NCBI GenBank assembly: GCA_020854105.1
Contig: JADZGB010000004.1
Coordinates: forward strand, 1 to 34,507
Direction of reading: 5' to 3'
Length of the DNA stretch: 34,507 nt
From: Burkholderiales bacterium
GTDB taxonomy: Bacteria > Pseudomonadota > Gammaproteobacteria > Burkholderiales > SHXO01
Below, piece by piece: positions 1-14,659 of the stretch (positions are counted from its first letter, which is position 1; every line of letters begins with the position of its first letter). The notes beneath the pieces were generated by a model. The model was not told the DNA's origin and did not search any database. It saw only the letters and a list, made by a program, of their open reading frames with translations. The position numbers were made by a program, and so were the translations under genes.

Positions 1-94
1 ACGACGTACCGGGAATTGCTGGCGATGGGTGCTTCGGCAACGGACGCTCGACCCGCCCGGTGCGGACCCGCATGCCGGGTGGTGTGGGAGGGGA

Positions 95-115
95 GCGGTC
101 AGGTAACCTGACCGC
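95..115 (+). terminator. Hairpin upstream of aroK, possible terminator of the preceding gene
   Basis: Arms 95-103 and 107-115 are perfectly complementary (GCGGTCAGG / CCTGACCGC) around a 3-nt loop. No T-run follows, so classic intrinsic termination is not demonstrated. It could end an upstream transcript or be a protein-binding palindrome. No gene in bases 1-94 could be identified. Confidence 0.4.
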
Positions 116-168
116 CCCTATCCCGATTGGTGCTGGCCGGGCAGGCGGGGGGTCGGACATACCGCCCC

Positions 169-177
169 TGCTAGAAT
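169..177 (+). promoter_or_regulatory. Extended -10 promoter element of aroK
   Basis: TGCTAGAAT matches the extended -10 pattern TGnTAnAAT, which can work without a good -35, and no good -35 is visible. Transcription would be expected to begin about 7 nt downstream, at the ATG at 184. A message starting at 184 would be leaderless. Use of the ATG at 226 would instead leave a leader of about 40 nt. Confidence 0.5.
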
Positions 178-183
178 CGGCCC

Positions 184-792
184 ATGCAACCCGCCGATAC
201 GCATGCCGAAGCGTCGCATGACCCGATGCCCGAGAACATCTTCCTCGTGGGCATGATGGGCGCGGGGAAGACGTCCGCGGGCAAGATGCTCGCGCGCGAC
301 CTGGGCAAGGCCTTCTTCGATTCCGATCACGTGATCGAGGCGCGCACCGGCGTGAAGATCCCGGTCATCTTCGAACTCGAGGGCGAGGCCGGCTTCCGCG
401 CCCGCGAGGCGAGCGTGATCGACGAACTGACCTCGATGCACGGGGTGGTGGTGGCGACCGGAGGCGGCGCGGTGCTGAACGAGGCGAACAGGCATGCCCT
501 GCACTCGCGCGGCGCTGTGGTCTACCTGCGCGCGTCCGTGCACGAGTTGTGGCACCGAACGCGGCACGATCGCAACCGCCCGCTCCTGCAGACAGCCGAT
601 CCGCTGGCCCGGCTGACCGAGTTGCATGCCCAGCGCGACGCCCTGTATCGGGCGACGGCGCACATCGTGATGGACACCGGCAGCCAGAGTCTGCGCTCGC
701 TCGTCACGCGTCTGCGCCAGCGGCTGGCCGGGACCGGCACCGGCGTGCAGGCGGACGACGACACCATGCAGGCGCGTACGCAGGAGGAATGA
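184..792 (+). CDS. aroK: Shikimate kinase
   Basis: Phosphorylates shikimate to shikimate 3-phosphate with ATP, in the cytoplasmic chorismate pathway. The 202-residue product has a Walker A loop GMMGAGKTS (residues 23-31), the shikimate-contacting DSD (46-48) and FRAREA (71-76), the glycine triplet of ATGGGAV, and the lid arginine in RNRPLL. The first 14 residues precede the conserved core MPENIFLVG. An ATG at 226 would give 188 residues, closer to the usual 170-190. Neither start has a clear Shine-Dalgarno, and the promoter position leaves both possible. The stop directly abuts aroB, and AGGAGG at 782-787 inside the aroK end serves aroB, so the two are co-transcribed and probably coupled. Function is certain; the start is not. 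Confidence 0.95.
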   Translation: MQPADTHAEASHDPMPENIFLVGMMGAGKTSAGKMLARDLGKAFFDSDHVIEARTGVKIPVIFELEGEAGFRAREASVIDELTSMHGVVVATGGGAVLNEANRHALHSRGAVVYLRASVHELWHRTRHDRNRPLLQTADPLARLTELHAQRDALYRATAHIVMDTGSQSLRSLVTRLRQRLAGTGTGVQADDDTMQARTQEE

Positions 793-1881
793 ATGCAGAC
801 TGTCGAAGTGCAGCTTGGTGCGCGCGGCTATCCGATACACATCGGCGAGGGACTGCTCGAACGCGCCGACCTGATCCTGCCGCACCTGGCCCAGAAGCGC
901 GTGGCCATCGTGACCAACGCCGTGGTTGGCCCGCTGTACCTGGAGCGCCTGCGCCGCACGCTTTCGGCGGCGGGCGTTGTCAGCATTGCCGTCACGCTCG
1001 CCGACGGCGAGGCCGGCAAGACCTGGGACGGAGTCGCGCGCATCCTCGATGCCATGCTCGAGCATCGCTGCGAGCGCAAGACGACGGTGGTCGCGCTCGG
1101 CGGCGGCGTGGTCGGTGACATGGCGGGTTTCGCCGCCGCCATCTACCTGCGCGGCGTGCCGTTCATCCAGGTGCCCACCACGCTGCTCGCGCAGGTGGAT
1201 TCCTCGGTGGGCGGCAAGACCGGCATCAACCATCCGCTGGGCAAGAACATGATCGGAGCGTTCTACCAGCCCAGGCTGGTACTGGCCGACACCGGCGTGC
1301 TTCGCACACTGCCTCCGCGTGAGCTGTCCGCGGGGATCGCGGAAGTGGTCAAGCACGGTCTGATTCTCGACGCCGGGTTCTTCGCCTGGCTGGAGTCCAA
1401 CATGGAGCGGCTGAGCGCGGGCGAGCGCGAGGCGCTCACGCACGCGGTGCGGCGCTCGTGCGAGATCAAGGCCGAGGTGGTCGCGGGCGACGAGCGCGAG
1501 AGCGCCGCGCGCGCCCTGCTCAACCTCGGGCATACGTTCGGACATGCGATCGAGGCGGGCCTCTCCTACGGTACCTGGCTGCATGGCGAAGCAGTGGCCG
1601 CCGGGATGGTACTCGCGGCACGCCTGTCGCAGCGCATGGGCCTGCTGCGCGCGGAAGACGTCGCTCGCACGGTGCACCTGCTGGAGCGCGCACGCCTGCC
1701 GGTGCGGCATCCAGCGCTCGGCGCCGAGCGCTACCTCGAGCTGATGGGGCTGGACAAGAAGGTCGAGGGCGGGCGGCTGCGCCTGATCCTGCTCGAGCGC
1801 ATCGGCAAGGCCTTCGTGACAGCCGACGTTCCTGCGCAGGCCCTGCGCGAGGTGCTCGAGGCCGACGCCGCGCATGCCTGA
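793..1881 (+). CDS. aroB: 3-dehydroquinate synthase
   Basis: Converts DAHP to 3-dehydroquinate, the second shikimate-pathway step, using NAD and a divalent metal. The 362 residues match the family length. Visible landmarks are the NAD-binding [19 protein letters not shown] and the [13 protein letters not shown] block. The metal ligands are E184 (AEVVKHG), H247 (LGHTFGH) and H264 (WLHGEA), at the same numbers as recalled for the E. coli enzyme. The start is well supported by AGGAGG at 782-787 and lies immediately after the aroK stop. Its 3' end overlaps the next gene by 8 nt, which suggests translational coupling. Pairing with aroK is typical of proteobacteria. Confidence 0.97.
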   Translation: MQTVEVQLGARGYPIHIGEGLLERADLILPHLAQKRVAIVTNAVVGPLYLERLRRTLSAAGVVSIAVTLADGEAGKTWDGVARILDAMLEHRCERKTTVVALGGGVVGDMAGFAAAIYLRGVPFIQVPTTLLAQVDSSVGGKTGINHPLGKNMIGAFYQPRLVLADTGVLRTLPPRELSAGIAEVVKHGLILDAGFFAWLESNMERLSAGEREALTHAVRRSCEIKAEVVAGDERESAARALLNLGHTFGHAIEAGLSYGTWLHGEAVAAGMVLAARLSQRMGLLRAEDVARTVHLLERARLPVRHPALGAERYLELMGLDKKVEGGRLRLILLERIGKAFVTADVPAQALREVLEADAAHA

Positions 1882-2995
1882 GCTGGCGCCGTACGCGGTC
1901 CATCCGCAGGCCTCGCGCGGTCGCAAATGGCCGGAACCGCCCGCGGGGATGCGCAGCGAGTTCCAGCGCGATCGTGACCGCATCGTCCACTCGACCTCCT
2001 TCCGGCGGCTGGAGTACAAGACCCAGGTCTTCGTCAACCACGAAGGCGATCACTTCCGCACGCGTCTCACGCACAGCCTGGAAGTGGCGCAGATCGCGCG
2101 CTCTATCTCGCGCAGCCTGGGTCTGAACGAGGATCTGGTGGAAGCCATCGCCCTGGCACACGACCTGGGCCACACCCCGTTCGGGCATGCCGGCCAGGAG
2201 GCGCTCAATCAGTGCATGCGCGAACACGGCGGCTTCGAGCACAACCTGCAGTCCCTGCGCGTGGTGGACGCGCTCGAGCAGCGCTACGCCGAGTTCGACG
2301 GCCTGAACCTGACCTTCGAGACCCGAGAGGGCATAGTCAAGCACTGCTCGCGCGGGAACGCCCGCGAGCTGGGCGATGTAGGTAAGCGCTTCCTCACAGG
2401 AAACAGCCCGTCGCTGGAAGCACAAGTCACCAATCTCGCAGACGAGATCGCCTACAACAACCATGACGTGGATGATGGGCTGCGCTCTGGCGTTCTCAGC
2501 CTCGACCAGTTGCAGGAGGTCGCCCTGTTCGACCGCCATCATCGCGCCGTGCTCGAGCGCTATCCTGCGCTGACCGGACGGCGGCTGGTGCACGAGACGG
2601 TGCGCCGGATGATCGATACGCTGGTGGCCGACCTCATCCGCTGCAGCCGGGACAGCATCCTTGCCCATCGACCGGGCAGCGTGGCAGACGTGCGCGCCGG
2701 CCCGGTCCTGATCGCCTTCGGCCCCGAGTTGACGGCCCAGCAGCAGGCGCTGAAGGAGTTCCTGCGCCGGCACCTGTATCGCGACTATCGCGTGAACCGC
2801 ATGATGGCCAAGGCGAAGCGCATCATCCGGGAGTTGTATCAGGCCTTCACGTCCGAACCGAGCCTGCTGCCGCCGGACTATCGGCAGCGCCATGAGCGCG
2901 AGGGCGTGCGGGCGGTGGCCGACTACATCGCTGGCATGACCGACCGCTACGCGGTGAAGGAGCACAAGCGGCTGTTCACGATAGGAGAGGACTGA
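1874..2995 (+). CDS. dgt: dGTPase-like HD-domain nucleotidohydrolase
   Basis: Member of the deoxyguanosinetriphosphate triphosphohydrolase-like family, which splits dNTPs to deoxynucleoside plus tripolyphosphate. Substrate preference is not readable from sequence. The 373-residue protein has the N-terminal [11 protein letters not shown] block, the first HD-domain histidine H67 in [13 protein letters not shown], and the HD pair H96-D97 in [23 protein letters not shown] supplies a further metal-site aspartate region. It is shorter than the E. coli Dgt (about 500 residues) and corresponds to the compact type common in other proteobacteria. The ATG lies inside the aroB end (8-nt overlap). The following 219 bases hold a promoter-like site, so this gene probably ends the aroK-aroB-dgt unit. 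Confidence 0.9.
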   Translation: MPELAPYAVHPQASRGRKWPEPPAGMRSEFQRDRDRIVHSTSFRRLEYKTQVFVNHEGDHFRTRLTHSLEVAQIARSISRSLGLNEDLVEAIALAHDLGHTPFGHAGQEALNQCMREHGGFEHNLQSLRVVDALEQRYAEFDGLNLTFETREGIVKHCSRGNARELGDVGKRFLTGNSPSLEAQVTNLADEIAYNNHDVDDGLRSGVLSLDQLQEVALFDRHHRAVLERYPALTGRRLVHETVRRMIDTLVADLIRCSRDSILAHRPGSVADVRAGPVLIAFGPELTAQQQALKEFLRRHLYRDYRVNRMMAKAKRIIRELYQAFTSEPSLLPPDYRQRHEREGVRAVADYIAGMTDRYAVKEHKRLFTIGED

Positions 2996-3047
2996 ACGGC
3001 GTCCGGACTGCCGTCCGCAAAAGAATGCTGCGCCGCTCCCAAGTTTA

Positions 3048-3077
3048 TTGAAGGCAGGGCGGCGTCGGATGTAGACT
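3048..3077 (+). promoter_or_regulatory. Sigma70-like promoter of the gltBD unit
   Basis: TTGAAG (3048-3053) and TAGACT (3072-3077) are separated by 18 bp, each a reasonable match to -35 and -10 consensus. They lie in the 219-base gap before gltB and would give a leader of about 130 nt containing the hairpin at 3103-3133. Confidence 0.5.
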
Positions 3078-3102
3078 GAATCTCTTGCGCCTTGACCATC
3101 CG

Positions 3103-3133
3103 CGGCCCCGGCGGCGACCAGCCCCCGGGGCCG
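3103..3133 (+). other. GC-rich hairpin in the gltB leader
   Basis: The arms CGGCCCCGG (3103-3111) and CCGGGGCCG (3125-3133) are perfectly complementary over 9 bp with a 13-nt loop. A short T-run (3152-3156 region) follows some 20 nt later. It could be a leader regulatory structure. No known riboswitch class was recognised. Confidence 0.35.
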
Positions 3134-3214
3134 TCGGGTCTGTGAGCAGGCTTTTTCAGCTTAGCGCTGCGCTCGTCCCGCCCCCCCAGCCGGCGTCGCA
3201 GAGGAGGACACGAC

Positions 3215-7915
<4,701 letters not shown>

Positions 7916-7977
7916 TCGCCTCGGCAGGCGCAGCGGCATCACGGGTTGGACAACCGCAGTCTTCAGGATTCACCATC

Positions 7978-9465
7978 ATGGGCAAGGTAACCGGGTTTCT
8001 CGAGTATCAGCGACTGCAGGAGGCAGCGGAGCCGACGCAGCAGCGCGTGAAGCACTATCGCGAGTTCGTACTGCACCTCGAGGACGAAGAGGCGGCCGAG
8101 CAGGGGGCACGTTGCATGGATTGCGGCATTCCGTTCTGCATGAACGGCTGCCCGGTCAACAACATCATTCCCGACTGGAACGACCTGGTCTTCAGGCAGG
8201 ACTGGCGCAGGGCGCTGGACACGCTGCATCAGACCAACAACTTCCCGGAGTTCACCGGCCGGATCTGTCCCGCTCCCTGCGAGGAAGCCTGCACGTTGAA
8301 CATCAACAACGATCCGGTGGGCATCAAGTCGATCGAGCACGCGATCATCGACAAGGGCTGGGAGATGGGCTGGATCTCGCCGCAGCCGGCCGCGCACCGG
8401 ACCGGCAAGCGCGTGGCCGTGATCGGATCGGGGCCCGCGGGAATGGCCTGTGCGCAGCAGCTGGCGCGCGCCGGGCACGACGTGGTCGTGTTCGAGAAGA
8501 ACGATCGTGTGGGCGGGCTGCTGCGTTACGGCATCCCGGACTTCAAGATGGAGAAGTGGCTGATCGATCGGCGCGTGCAGCAGATGCAGGCCGAGGGCGT
8601 GCAGTTCCGCACCCGCACCTGCGTGGGCAGTGCCGCTTCACTCCAGGGGGTGAACAGCGATGCCGTCGAGCACGTTGCGGTCGAGGCCCTGCTCGGGGAC
8701 TTCGATGCGGTAGTCGTGGCGGGTGGCTCGGAGCAGCCGCGTGACCTGCCCATTCCCGGCCGCGAGCTGAACGGCGTCTGCTTCGCCATGGAATTCCTGC
8801 CGCTGCAGAATCGCCGCGTCGCCGGCGACGAGAGCGTGCGCGAGCTGTGGGCGAGCGGCAGGCATGTGATCGTCATCGGCGGTGGCGACACCGGTTCCGA
8901 CTGCGTAGGTACGTCCAACCGTCACGGCGCGAAGTCGGTGACGCAGTTCGAGCTGTTGCCCATGCCGCCGCGGATCGAGCAGGGCAATCCGGTATGGCCG
9001 TACTGGCCGGCGAAGTTGCGCACCTCCTCCTCGCACGAGGAGGGCGCGACGCGGGACTGGTCGGTTACCACCAAGCGCTTCAAGGGCGAGAACGGCAGGG
9101 TCACCGCCCTGATCGCCGCGCGCGTGGAGTGGAAGAAGGATCCCGCGACCGGTCAGACGAGGATGGAGGAAGTGCCGGGCTCCGAGTTCGAGTTGCCGGC
9201 CGATCTCGTGCTGCTGGCGATGGGGTTCGTGAATCCGGTGCACCAGGGCCTGCTCGACGAGATCGGCCTTGCCTACGATCCGCGCGGCAATGTTGCCGCC
9301 GCGACGGAGGGCGAGACCGCATACCGGACTTCGGCGGACAGGATCTTCGCGGCGGGCGACATGCGTCGCGGGCAATCGCTGGTGGTGTGGGCGATCCGCG
9401 AAGGCAGGCAGTGCGCGCGCGCGGTGGACGAGTTCCTGATGGGTATGTCGACGCTGCCGCGTTGA
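7978..9465 (+). CDS. gltD: Glutamate synthase, small (beta) subunit
   Basis: FAD- and NADPH-binding subunit that feeds electrons to GltB. The 495 residues begin with an iron-sulfur domain whose cysteines are C46, C49, C54, C58 and then C97, C101, C105 (CPAPCEEAC). The FAD Rossmann motif is [18 protein letters not shown] and the NADPH motif is [15 protein letters not shown]. The C-terminal FAD-contact segment is [20 protein letters not shown] weak AGGA at 7965-7968 precedes the ATG. Short distance from gltB indicates one transcript. hemE starts 18 bases after the stop. Confidence 0.97.
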   Translation: MGKVTGFLEYQRLQEAAEPTQQRVKHYREFVLHLEDEEAAEQGARCMDCGIPFCMNGCPVNNIIPDWNDLVFRQDWRRALDTLHQTNNFPEFTGRICPAPCEEACTLNINNDPVGIKSIEHAIIDKGWEMGWISPQPAAHRTGKRVAVIGSGPAGMACAQQLARAGHDVVVFEKNDRVGGLLRYGIPDFKMEKWLIDRRVQQMQAEGVQFRTRTCVGSAASLQGVNSDAVEHVAVEALLGDFDAVVVAGGSEQPRDLPIPGRELNGVCFAMEFLPLQNRRVAGDESVRELWASGRHVIVIGGGDTGSDCVGTSNRHGAKSVTQFELLPMPPRIEQGNPVWPYWPAKLRTSSSHEEGATRDWSVTTKRFKGENGRVTALIAARVEWKKDPATGQTRMEEVPGSEFELPADLVLLAMGFVNPVHQGLLDEIGLAYDPRGNVAAATEGETAYRTSADRIFAAGDMRRGQSLVVWAIREGRQCARAVDEFLMGMSTLPR

Positions 9466-9483
9466 CCAGAGGCTCACGCACCG

Positions 9484-10551
9484 ATGTCCCGACCGAAGAA
9501 CGACACCTTCCTGCGCGCGCTCCTGCGCCAGCCGACGCCGTACACGCCGATCTGGATCATGCGCCAGGCCGGCCGCTACCTGCCCGAATACAACCAGACG
9601 CGTGCGCGCGCGGGCAGCTTCCTGGATCTGTGCAAGAGCCCGGACCTCGCCACCGAAGTGACGCTGCAGCCGCTCGCGCGCTTCCCGCTCGACGCCGCCA
9701 TTCTCTTTTCGGACATCCTCACCATCCCGGATGCCATGGGGCTTGGCCTGTACTTCGCGGAAGGCGAAGGGCCGCGCTTCGAGCGTCCGCTGCGCGAGGA
9801 ATGGGAGATCCGCGACCTGGACGTTCCGGATCCGACCACGCACCTGCGCTACGTGCTCGACGCCGTCGCGCAGATCCGCCGGGCGCTGGACAACGAAGTG
9901 CCGCTGATCGGCTTCTCCGGCAGTCCCTTCACCCTGGCCTGCTACATGATCGAGGGGCGGGGCAAGACCGACTTCGCCGAGACCAAGCGCATGCTCTACG
10001 CGCGGCCGGACCTGCTGCACCGGATCCTCGAGGTCAATGCCCGCGCGGTCATCGACTATCTGAATGCCCAGATCGAGGCCGGTGCACAGGCCGTGATGGT
10101 GTTCGACACCTGGGGCGGCATCCTCTCGCACGCGGCCTACCACGAGTTCTCGCTGCGCTACATGCAGCAGATCATGCAAGGCATCGCGCGCAGCCGGGAC
10201 GGCGAGCTGGTGCCGCGTATCGTCTTCACCAAGGGCGGCGGACTGTGGCTGGAGAGCATGGCCGACATCGGCGTTGACGCACTCGGCCTGGACTGGACCG
10301 TCGACATCGGCGCTGCGCGCCGGCGCGTGGGCGAACGCGTGGCGCTGCAGGGAAACCTCGATCCCTCGGTGCTGTTCGCCTCGCCCGAGGTGGTGCGGAC
10401 CGAAGCCGGAAAGATCCTGGAGTCCTTCGGCAAGGGCGCAGGGCACGTGTTCAATCTCGGCCATGGCGTCTCGCAGTTCACGCCGCCCGAACACGTCGCA
10501 ATGCTCGTCGATGCGGTGCACGAACTGAGCCGTCCGCTGCACGCGGCGTGA
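9484..10551 (+). CDS. hemE: Uroporphyrinogen decarboxylase
   Basis: Removes four acetate carboxyls from uroporphyrinogen III to give coproporphyrinogen III in haem synthesis, in the cytosol and without cofactor. The 355 residues carry the signature [15 protein letters not shown] (22-36), with the substrate-binding R27 and R31, and D77 in [12 protein letters not shown], equivalent to the key aspartate of the human enzyme. [16 protein letters not shown] and VFNLGHGV near the C-terminus are also typical. AGAGG at 9468-9472 lies rather far (11 nt) from the ATG. The stop overlaps the GTG start of priA by 4 nt, so the two are likely translationally coupled. Confidence 0.97.
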   Translation: MSRPKNDTFLRALLRQPTPYTPIWIMRQAGRYLPEYNQTRARAGSFLDLCKSPDLATEVTLQPLARFPLDAAILFSDILTIPDAMGLGLYFAEGEGPRFERPLREEWEIRDLDVPDPTTHLRYVLDAVAQIRRALDNEVPLIGFSGSPFTLACYMIEGRGKTDFAETKRMLYARPDLLHRILEVNARAVIDYLNAQIEAGAQAVMVFDTWGGILSHAAYHEFSLRYMQQIMQGIARSRDGELVPRIVFTKGGGLWLESMADIGVDALGLDWTVDIGAARRRVGERVALQGNLDPSVLFASPEVVRTEAGKILESFGKGAGHVFNLGHGVSQFTPPEHVAMLVDAVHELSRPLHAA

Positions 10552-12830
10552 GCGCAGGCGCGCAGCCCCGGCCCGGCGCGAACGAGGCGCGCGTGTCGCG
10601 CGACGACGAGCGCCTCGCGGCAGGGCTGCACGCACCGAGGCTCGATGCAGTGGCGCGCGTCGCCCTCGACGTGCCCCTGCCGACGCTGTTCGACTATCTG
10701 CTTCCGGTTCCCTCCGACCCGGGCTTGCAGCCCCTGGTCGGGCGGCGCGTGCGCGTGCCCTTCGGCCGCGGCAATCGCATCGGCGTGATCGTCGAGATCG
10801 GATCCGGATCGAGCCTGCCTGCCGACCGGCTCAGACGCGTGCTGGATGTGTTCCGGGACGAACCCCCGCTCGATGCCGACGTTTTGGGGCTGCTGCAGTT
10901 CGCCACGCGCTATTACCACCATCCGATCGGGGCGTCGGTGTTCACCGCGCTTCCGCAGCGCCTGCGCGAGGGCAGCGGCGCTGCATCCGCCAGGCCGCAC
11001 GCCTTCCGTCTGACCGAGGCGGGACAGGCACGGGCGGCGGACCTGCCGACGCGCGCCCTCCTGCAGCGACGCCTGCTGGAGCTGCTGCGCCCGCGCACCC
11101 CGGTTGCGCTCGAGGCGCTGGAACGCACGGGGCGCACCGCGCGCCAGATCCTGCGGCAGTGGCAGCGCCGTGGGTGGATCGAGGCGTGTGCCAACGAGGC
11201 GGGCGCTGCGCCGCCGGCGCAGCGCGCACCCGAGCCGGCGCCGGCGCTGACGCTGCCGCAGTCACGGGCGGTGCAGGCGGTCGTGTCCGCGGGCCGGCGC
11301 TTCGCGCCCTTCCTGCTGCGCGGTGTGACCGGGAGCGGGAAGACGGAGGTGTATCTGCACCTTGCCGCGGCCTGCCTTTCGGCGCGGGGTCAGGCGCTGG
11401 TGCTGGTGCCTGAAATCGGCCTGACGCCGCAGCTGCTGCAGCGGTTCGAGGCGCGCTTCCCGGCAGCCCAGCTCATCGTGCTGCACTCCGAGCTGTCCGA
11501 GGCGCAGCGGCTGGCGCGCTGGCGTACCGCACAGGCGGGCGGGCCGTGCGTGGTGATCGGCACGCGCCTGGCCGTGTTCACGCCGCTGCCCGCACTCGGG
11601 CTGGTGGTGGTGGACGAGGAGCACGATACTTCGTACAAGCAGCAGGAGGGCCTGCGCTACTCGGCGCGGGATCTGGCACTGCTGCGTGCCAAGATGCGCG
11701 CGGTGCCTGTGCTGCTCGGATCGGCCACGCCCTCCCTCGAGTCGTATGCCAACGTCCAGGCCGGCAGATACCGCCTGCTCGAGCTGCCCGAACGCGCGGA
11801 TGCGAAGCCGCCGTGCATCGGGTGCGTGGACACGCGCCGCATGCGCCTGCAGCACGGGCTGTCCAAGCCCCTGCTGGATGCGCTGCGCGCGCGTGTCGAG
11901 CGCGGCGAGCAGAGCCTGGTGTTCGTGAACCGGCGCGGCTTCGCGCCCGCGCTGGTGTGCTCGGCCTGCGGCTGGGCCTGTCCCTGCACGCGCTGCGCCG
12001 CGCGCCTGGTGGTGCATCTGAAGGCCGGACAGTTGCGCTGCCACTACTGCGGACACGCGCAGCCGGTCTTGCGCGCCTGTCCCGACTGCGGCAATCAGGA
12101 CCTGCTGCCGGCCGGCCACGGCACGCAGCGCATCGAGCAGGCGCTGCAGGAGGCGCTGCCGCAGGCGCGCGTAGTGCGTGTCGATCGCGACACCACGCGC
12201 GGCCGCGACGCGTTCTCGGCACTGCACGCACGCATCCGCGATCGCGAGGTCGACGTGCTGGTCGGCACGCAGATGCTGGCCAAGGGCCACGATTTCCCGC
12301 GGCTGACCCTGGTGGGCGTGATCAATGCCGACAGCAGCCTCTACAGCAGCGACTTCCGTGCCGCCGAACGCCTCTATGCCCAGCTCACGCAGGTGTCCGG
12401 CCGTGCCGGGCGTGCCGAGCTGCCGGGCGAGGTGTTGATCCAGACCGAATTTCCGGACCATCCTCTCTATGCCCATGTCTGCCGGCAGGACTACCACGCC
12501 TTTGCCCGGGAAGCCCTGCAGGAGCGTCGCGACATGGGCTTCCCGCCGTTCGCCCACCAGGCGTTACTGCGGGCCGAGGCCGCCCGGCGCGAGTCGGTGG
12601 ACGGGTATCTGCAGCGGGTCGCTGCGCATGGCGCTCGTCTCGGCTTCCCGGTCGAGATCTACGATCCGGTCCCGCCGCCCATCGCACGCGTGGCGGGCCG
12701 CGAGCGTGCGCAGCTGCTGGTGCAGGCGCAGGCGCGCGCCGACCTCCAGCGATTCCTGGATGCGTGGACCCCGCACCTGTCCGATCGGACGGTGCGCTGG
12801 TCGCTCGACGTCGATCCCCTCGAGTACTGA
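10548..12830 (+). CDS. priA: Primosomal replication-restart helicase PriA
   Basis: 3'-5' DNA helicase that reloads the replisome at stalled forks. The 760 residues include Walker [10 protein letters not shown] (259-267, K265), the Walker B box DEEH (356-359), [17 protein letters not shown], and the helicase C-terminal VSGRAGR. Between the helicase lobes lies the zinc region with [18 protein letters not shown] and CPDCGN, which should bind two Zn ions. The first 34 residues precede the usual PriA N-terminus ([19 protein letters not shown]). Alternative GTG starts exist, one at 10650. The GTG at 10548 overlapping the hemE stop is favoured by coupling, the one at 10650 by family length. The helicase function is not in doubt. 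Confidence 0.95.
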   Translation: MSAGAQPRPGANEARVSRDDERLAAGLHAPRLDAVARVALDVPLPTLFDYLLPVPSDPGLQPLVGRRVRVPFGRGNRIGVIVEIGSGSSLPADRLRRVLDVFRDEPPLDADVLGLLQFATRYYHHPIGASVFTALPQRLREGSGAASARPHAFRLTEAGQARAADLPTRALLQRRLLELLRPRTPVALEALERTGRTARQILRQWQRRGWIEACANEAGAAPPAQRAPEPAPALTLPQSRAVQAVVSAGRRFAPFLLRGVTGSGKTEVYLHLAAACLSARGQALVLVPEIGLTPQLLQRFEARFPAAQLIVLHSELSEAQRLARWRTAQAGGPCVVIGTRLAVFTPLPALGLVVVDEEHDTSYKQQEGLRYSARDLALLRAKMRAVPVLLGSATPSLESYANVQAGRYRLLELPERADAKPPCIGCVDTRRMRLQHGLSKPLLDALRARVERGEQSLVFVNRRGFAPALVCSACGWACPCTRCAARLVVHLKAGQLRCHYCGHAQPVLRACPDCGNQDLLPAGHGTQRIEQALQEALPQARVVRVDRDTTRGRDAFSALHARIRDREVDVLVGTQMLAKGHDFPRLTLVGVINADSSLYSSDFRAAERLYAQLTQVSGRAGRAELPGEVLIQTEFPDHPLYAHVCRQDYHAFAREALQERRDMGFPPFAHQALLRAEAARRESVDGYLQRVAAHGARLGFPVEIYDPVPPPIARVAGRERAQLLVQAQARADLQRFLDAWTPHLSDRTVRWSLDVDPLEY

Positions 12831-12872
12831 AGCGGCGTGCCGGTGCTGTCCCGCCGCACACGGGGCACGCTC

Positions 12873-12878
12873 TATAAT
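12873..12878 (+). promoter_or_regulatory. Consensus -10 box before argS
   Basis: A perfect TATAAT ends 22 nt before the argS ATG. No convincing -35 is visible about 17 bp upstream. The expected 5' untranslated leader would be only about 15 nt. A GC-rich inverted repeat (GCGGCG 12832-12837 / CGCCGC 12852-12857) just after priA may help end the previous transcript. Confidence 0.5.
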
Positions 12879-12900
12879 TCATCATTTTCCGACGCTTCGC

Positions 12901-14646
12901 ATGGCCCCCCTCTCCGCGCAGGATCTCAGGTCCCACATCGTCTCGCTGTTCGCGCAGGCGCTGGCACAGGTCGCCCCCGGGTACGCGGGAGCGACGCTCG
13001 CGCTGGAACGACCGAAGGCCGCGGAGCACGGCGACTTTGCCTGCAACCTCGCCCTGCAGCTGGCCAGGCCGCTACGGCGCAATCCCCGTGAACTGGCGCA
13101 GGCACTGGTTGCAGCGCTGCCGGCGTCGCAGGCGATCGAGCGCACGGAGATCGCGGGCGCGGGATTCGTGAACGTGTTCGTCACCGCTGCCGCGAAGCGG
13201 GCGGCGCTGACAGCCGTGCTGGAACTCGAATCCGGCTACGGCCGCATCGACTACGGCAAGGGCGCGCGCGTGCAGGTGGAATTCGTCTCTGCCAACCCGA
13301 CCGGTCCGCTGCACGTCGGGCACGGGCGGGGTGCAGCCTATGGCGCGAGCCTGGCCAACGTGCTGGACTTCGCCGGCTATGCAGTCGAGCGGGAATATTA
13401 CGTCAACGACGCGGGCCGGCAGATGGACATCCTGGCGCTGTCCACCTGGCTGCGCTATCTGCAGGCGCAGGGCGTGGCCGTTCCCTTCCCGCCCAACGCC
13501 TATCAGGGCGAATACGTGCGCGAGATGGCTGCCGGCATCGCGGCTGCGCATGGCACTCGCTACCTGCGCAGTGCCGACGCGCTCCTCGCCGGCGTTCCCT
13601 CGGTGGAGGAGGACGCCGAGGCGCACCTGGATGCGCTCATCGCGAACGCCAAGGACGTGCTGGGCGAGGACTACGCCTACGTGCATCAGCACGCGCTCAC
13701 GGAGCAGCTGGGCGACTGCCGCAACGATCTGCAGGAGTTCGGCGTGCACTTCGAGCACTGGTTCTCGGAGCGCTCGCTGTACGAGGCCGGTCAGGTGGCG
13801 CGGGCGCTGGACCAGCTGGAGCAGGCCGGGCACCTGTACGAGCAGGACGGGGCACGCTGGTTCCGATCGACCGCCTTCGGCGACGAGAAGGACCGCGTGG
13901 TCCAGCGCGAGAACGGGCAGTACACCTACTTCGCCTCGGACATCGCCTATCACCTCAACAAGTTCGAGCGCGGCTTCGCGCGGGTCATCGACGTCTGGGG
14001 CGCCGATCACCACGGCTACGTCGCGCGCGTCAAGGGTGCGCTGCAGGCGATGGGGCTGGACGCGCAGCGCCTCACCGTGGCGCTGGTGCAGTTCGCCGTG
14101 CTCTATCGCGACGGCAAGAAGGCCTCGATGTCGACGCGCTCGGGCGAGTTCGTCACCCTGCGCCAGCTGCGCGATGAAGTAGGCAACGACGCGGCGCGCC
14201 TCTTCTACGTGCTGCGCAAGAGCGATCAGCACCTGGATTTCGACCTGGATCTGGCGAAGTCGCAGAACAACGAGAATCCCGTCTACTACATCCAGTACGC
14301 GCACGCGCGCATTTGCAGCGTGCTGGAGGAATGGGGCGGAGACGTGGGCGATCTCGAGACGGTCGCGCTGTCCGCGCTGGACAGTCCGGCCGAGCTCGCG
14401 CTGCTGCGCGAGCTGATGGAGTTTCCCCAGGTGATCGAGGACGCGGCACACGAACTCGCGCCGCACGCGCTGGCCTTCTACCTGAAGCAGCTCGCGGCAG
14501 CATTCCACAGCTACTACAACTCGGTGCGCTTCCTGGTCGAGGAGAGCAGCCAGCGCGAAGCCCGCCTGGCCCTGGTGCTCGGGGTGCGGCATGTGTTGCG
14601 CAACGGTCTTCGGCTGCTCGGTGTGAGCGCGCCGGAGAAGATGTAG
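12901..14646 (+). CDS. argS: Arginyl-tRNA synthetase
   Basis: Class I aminoacyl-tRNA synthetase charging tRNA-Arg. The 581 residues match the bacterial length (about 577). The HIGH-type motif is HVGH (138-141) in SANPTGPLHVGHGRG, and the KMSKS-type loop appears as ASMSTRSG (M410-S411-T412), as is usual for bacterial ArgRS. The N-terminal tRNA-D-loop binding domain and the C-terminal DALR anticodon domain (from about QYAHARICSVLEEW) are present. The reading frame is open upstream to 12469, but that part overlaps priA and lacks family similarity, so the ATG at 12901 is chosen. No Shine-Dalgarno is seen, consistent with a short leader. The SPOR gene begins 13 nt after the stop. Confidence 0.97.
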   Translation: MAPLSAQDLRSHIVSLFAQALAQVAPGYAGATLALERPKAAEHGDFACNLALQLARPLRRNPRELAQALVAALPASQAIERTEIAGAGFVNVFVTAAAKRAALTAVLELESGYGRIDYGKGARVQVEFVSANPTGPLHVGHGRGAAYGASLANVLDFAGYAVEREYYVNDAGRQMDILALSTWLRYLQAQGVAVPFPPNAYQGEYVREMAAGIAAAHGTRYLRSADALLAGVPSVEEDAEAHLDALIANAKDVLGEDYAYVHQHALTEQLGDCRNDLQEFGVHFEHWFSERSLYEAGQVARALDQLEQAGHLYEQDGARWFRSTAFGDEKDRVVQRENGQYTYFASDIAYHLNKFERGFARVIDVWGADHHGYVARVKGALQAMGLDAQRLTVALVQFAVLYRDGKKASMSTRSGEFVTLRQLRDEVGNDAARLFYVLRKSDQHLDFDLDLAKSQNNENPVYYIQYAHARICSVLEEWGGDVGDLETVALSALDSPAELALLRELMEFPQVIEDAAHELAPHALAFYLKQLAAAFHSYYNSVRFLVEESSQREARLALVLGVRHVLRNGLRLLGVSAPEKM

Positions 14647-14659
14647 CGAGGGCCGGGCG

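Noticed and set aside
1..111. Open frame from base 1 to a stop at 109-111 on the + strand
   Set aside because: Too short and without recognisable sequence; other frames are open too, so the tail of an upstream gene cannot be assigned.
1520..2965. Long open frame on the - strand across dgt
   Set aside because: It is antisense to a clear HD-domain gene and has no family features; long antisense frames are expected at this GC content.
8638..10635. 665-codon - strand frame across gltD/hemE
   Set aside because: Antisense to two well-identified genes and without recognisable domains.
12469..12900. 144-codon upstream extension of the argS frame
   Set aside because: It overlaps the end of priA in another frame; the ArgRS family starts at the 12901 methionine, and a TATAAT lies in between.
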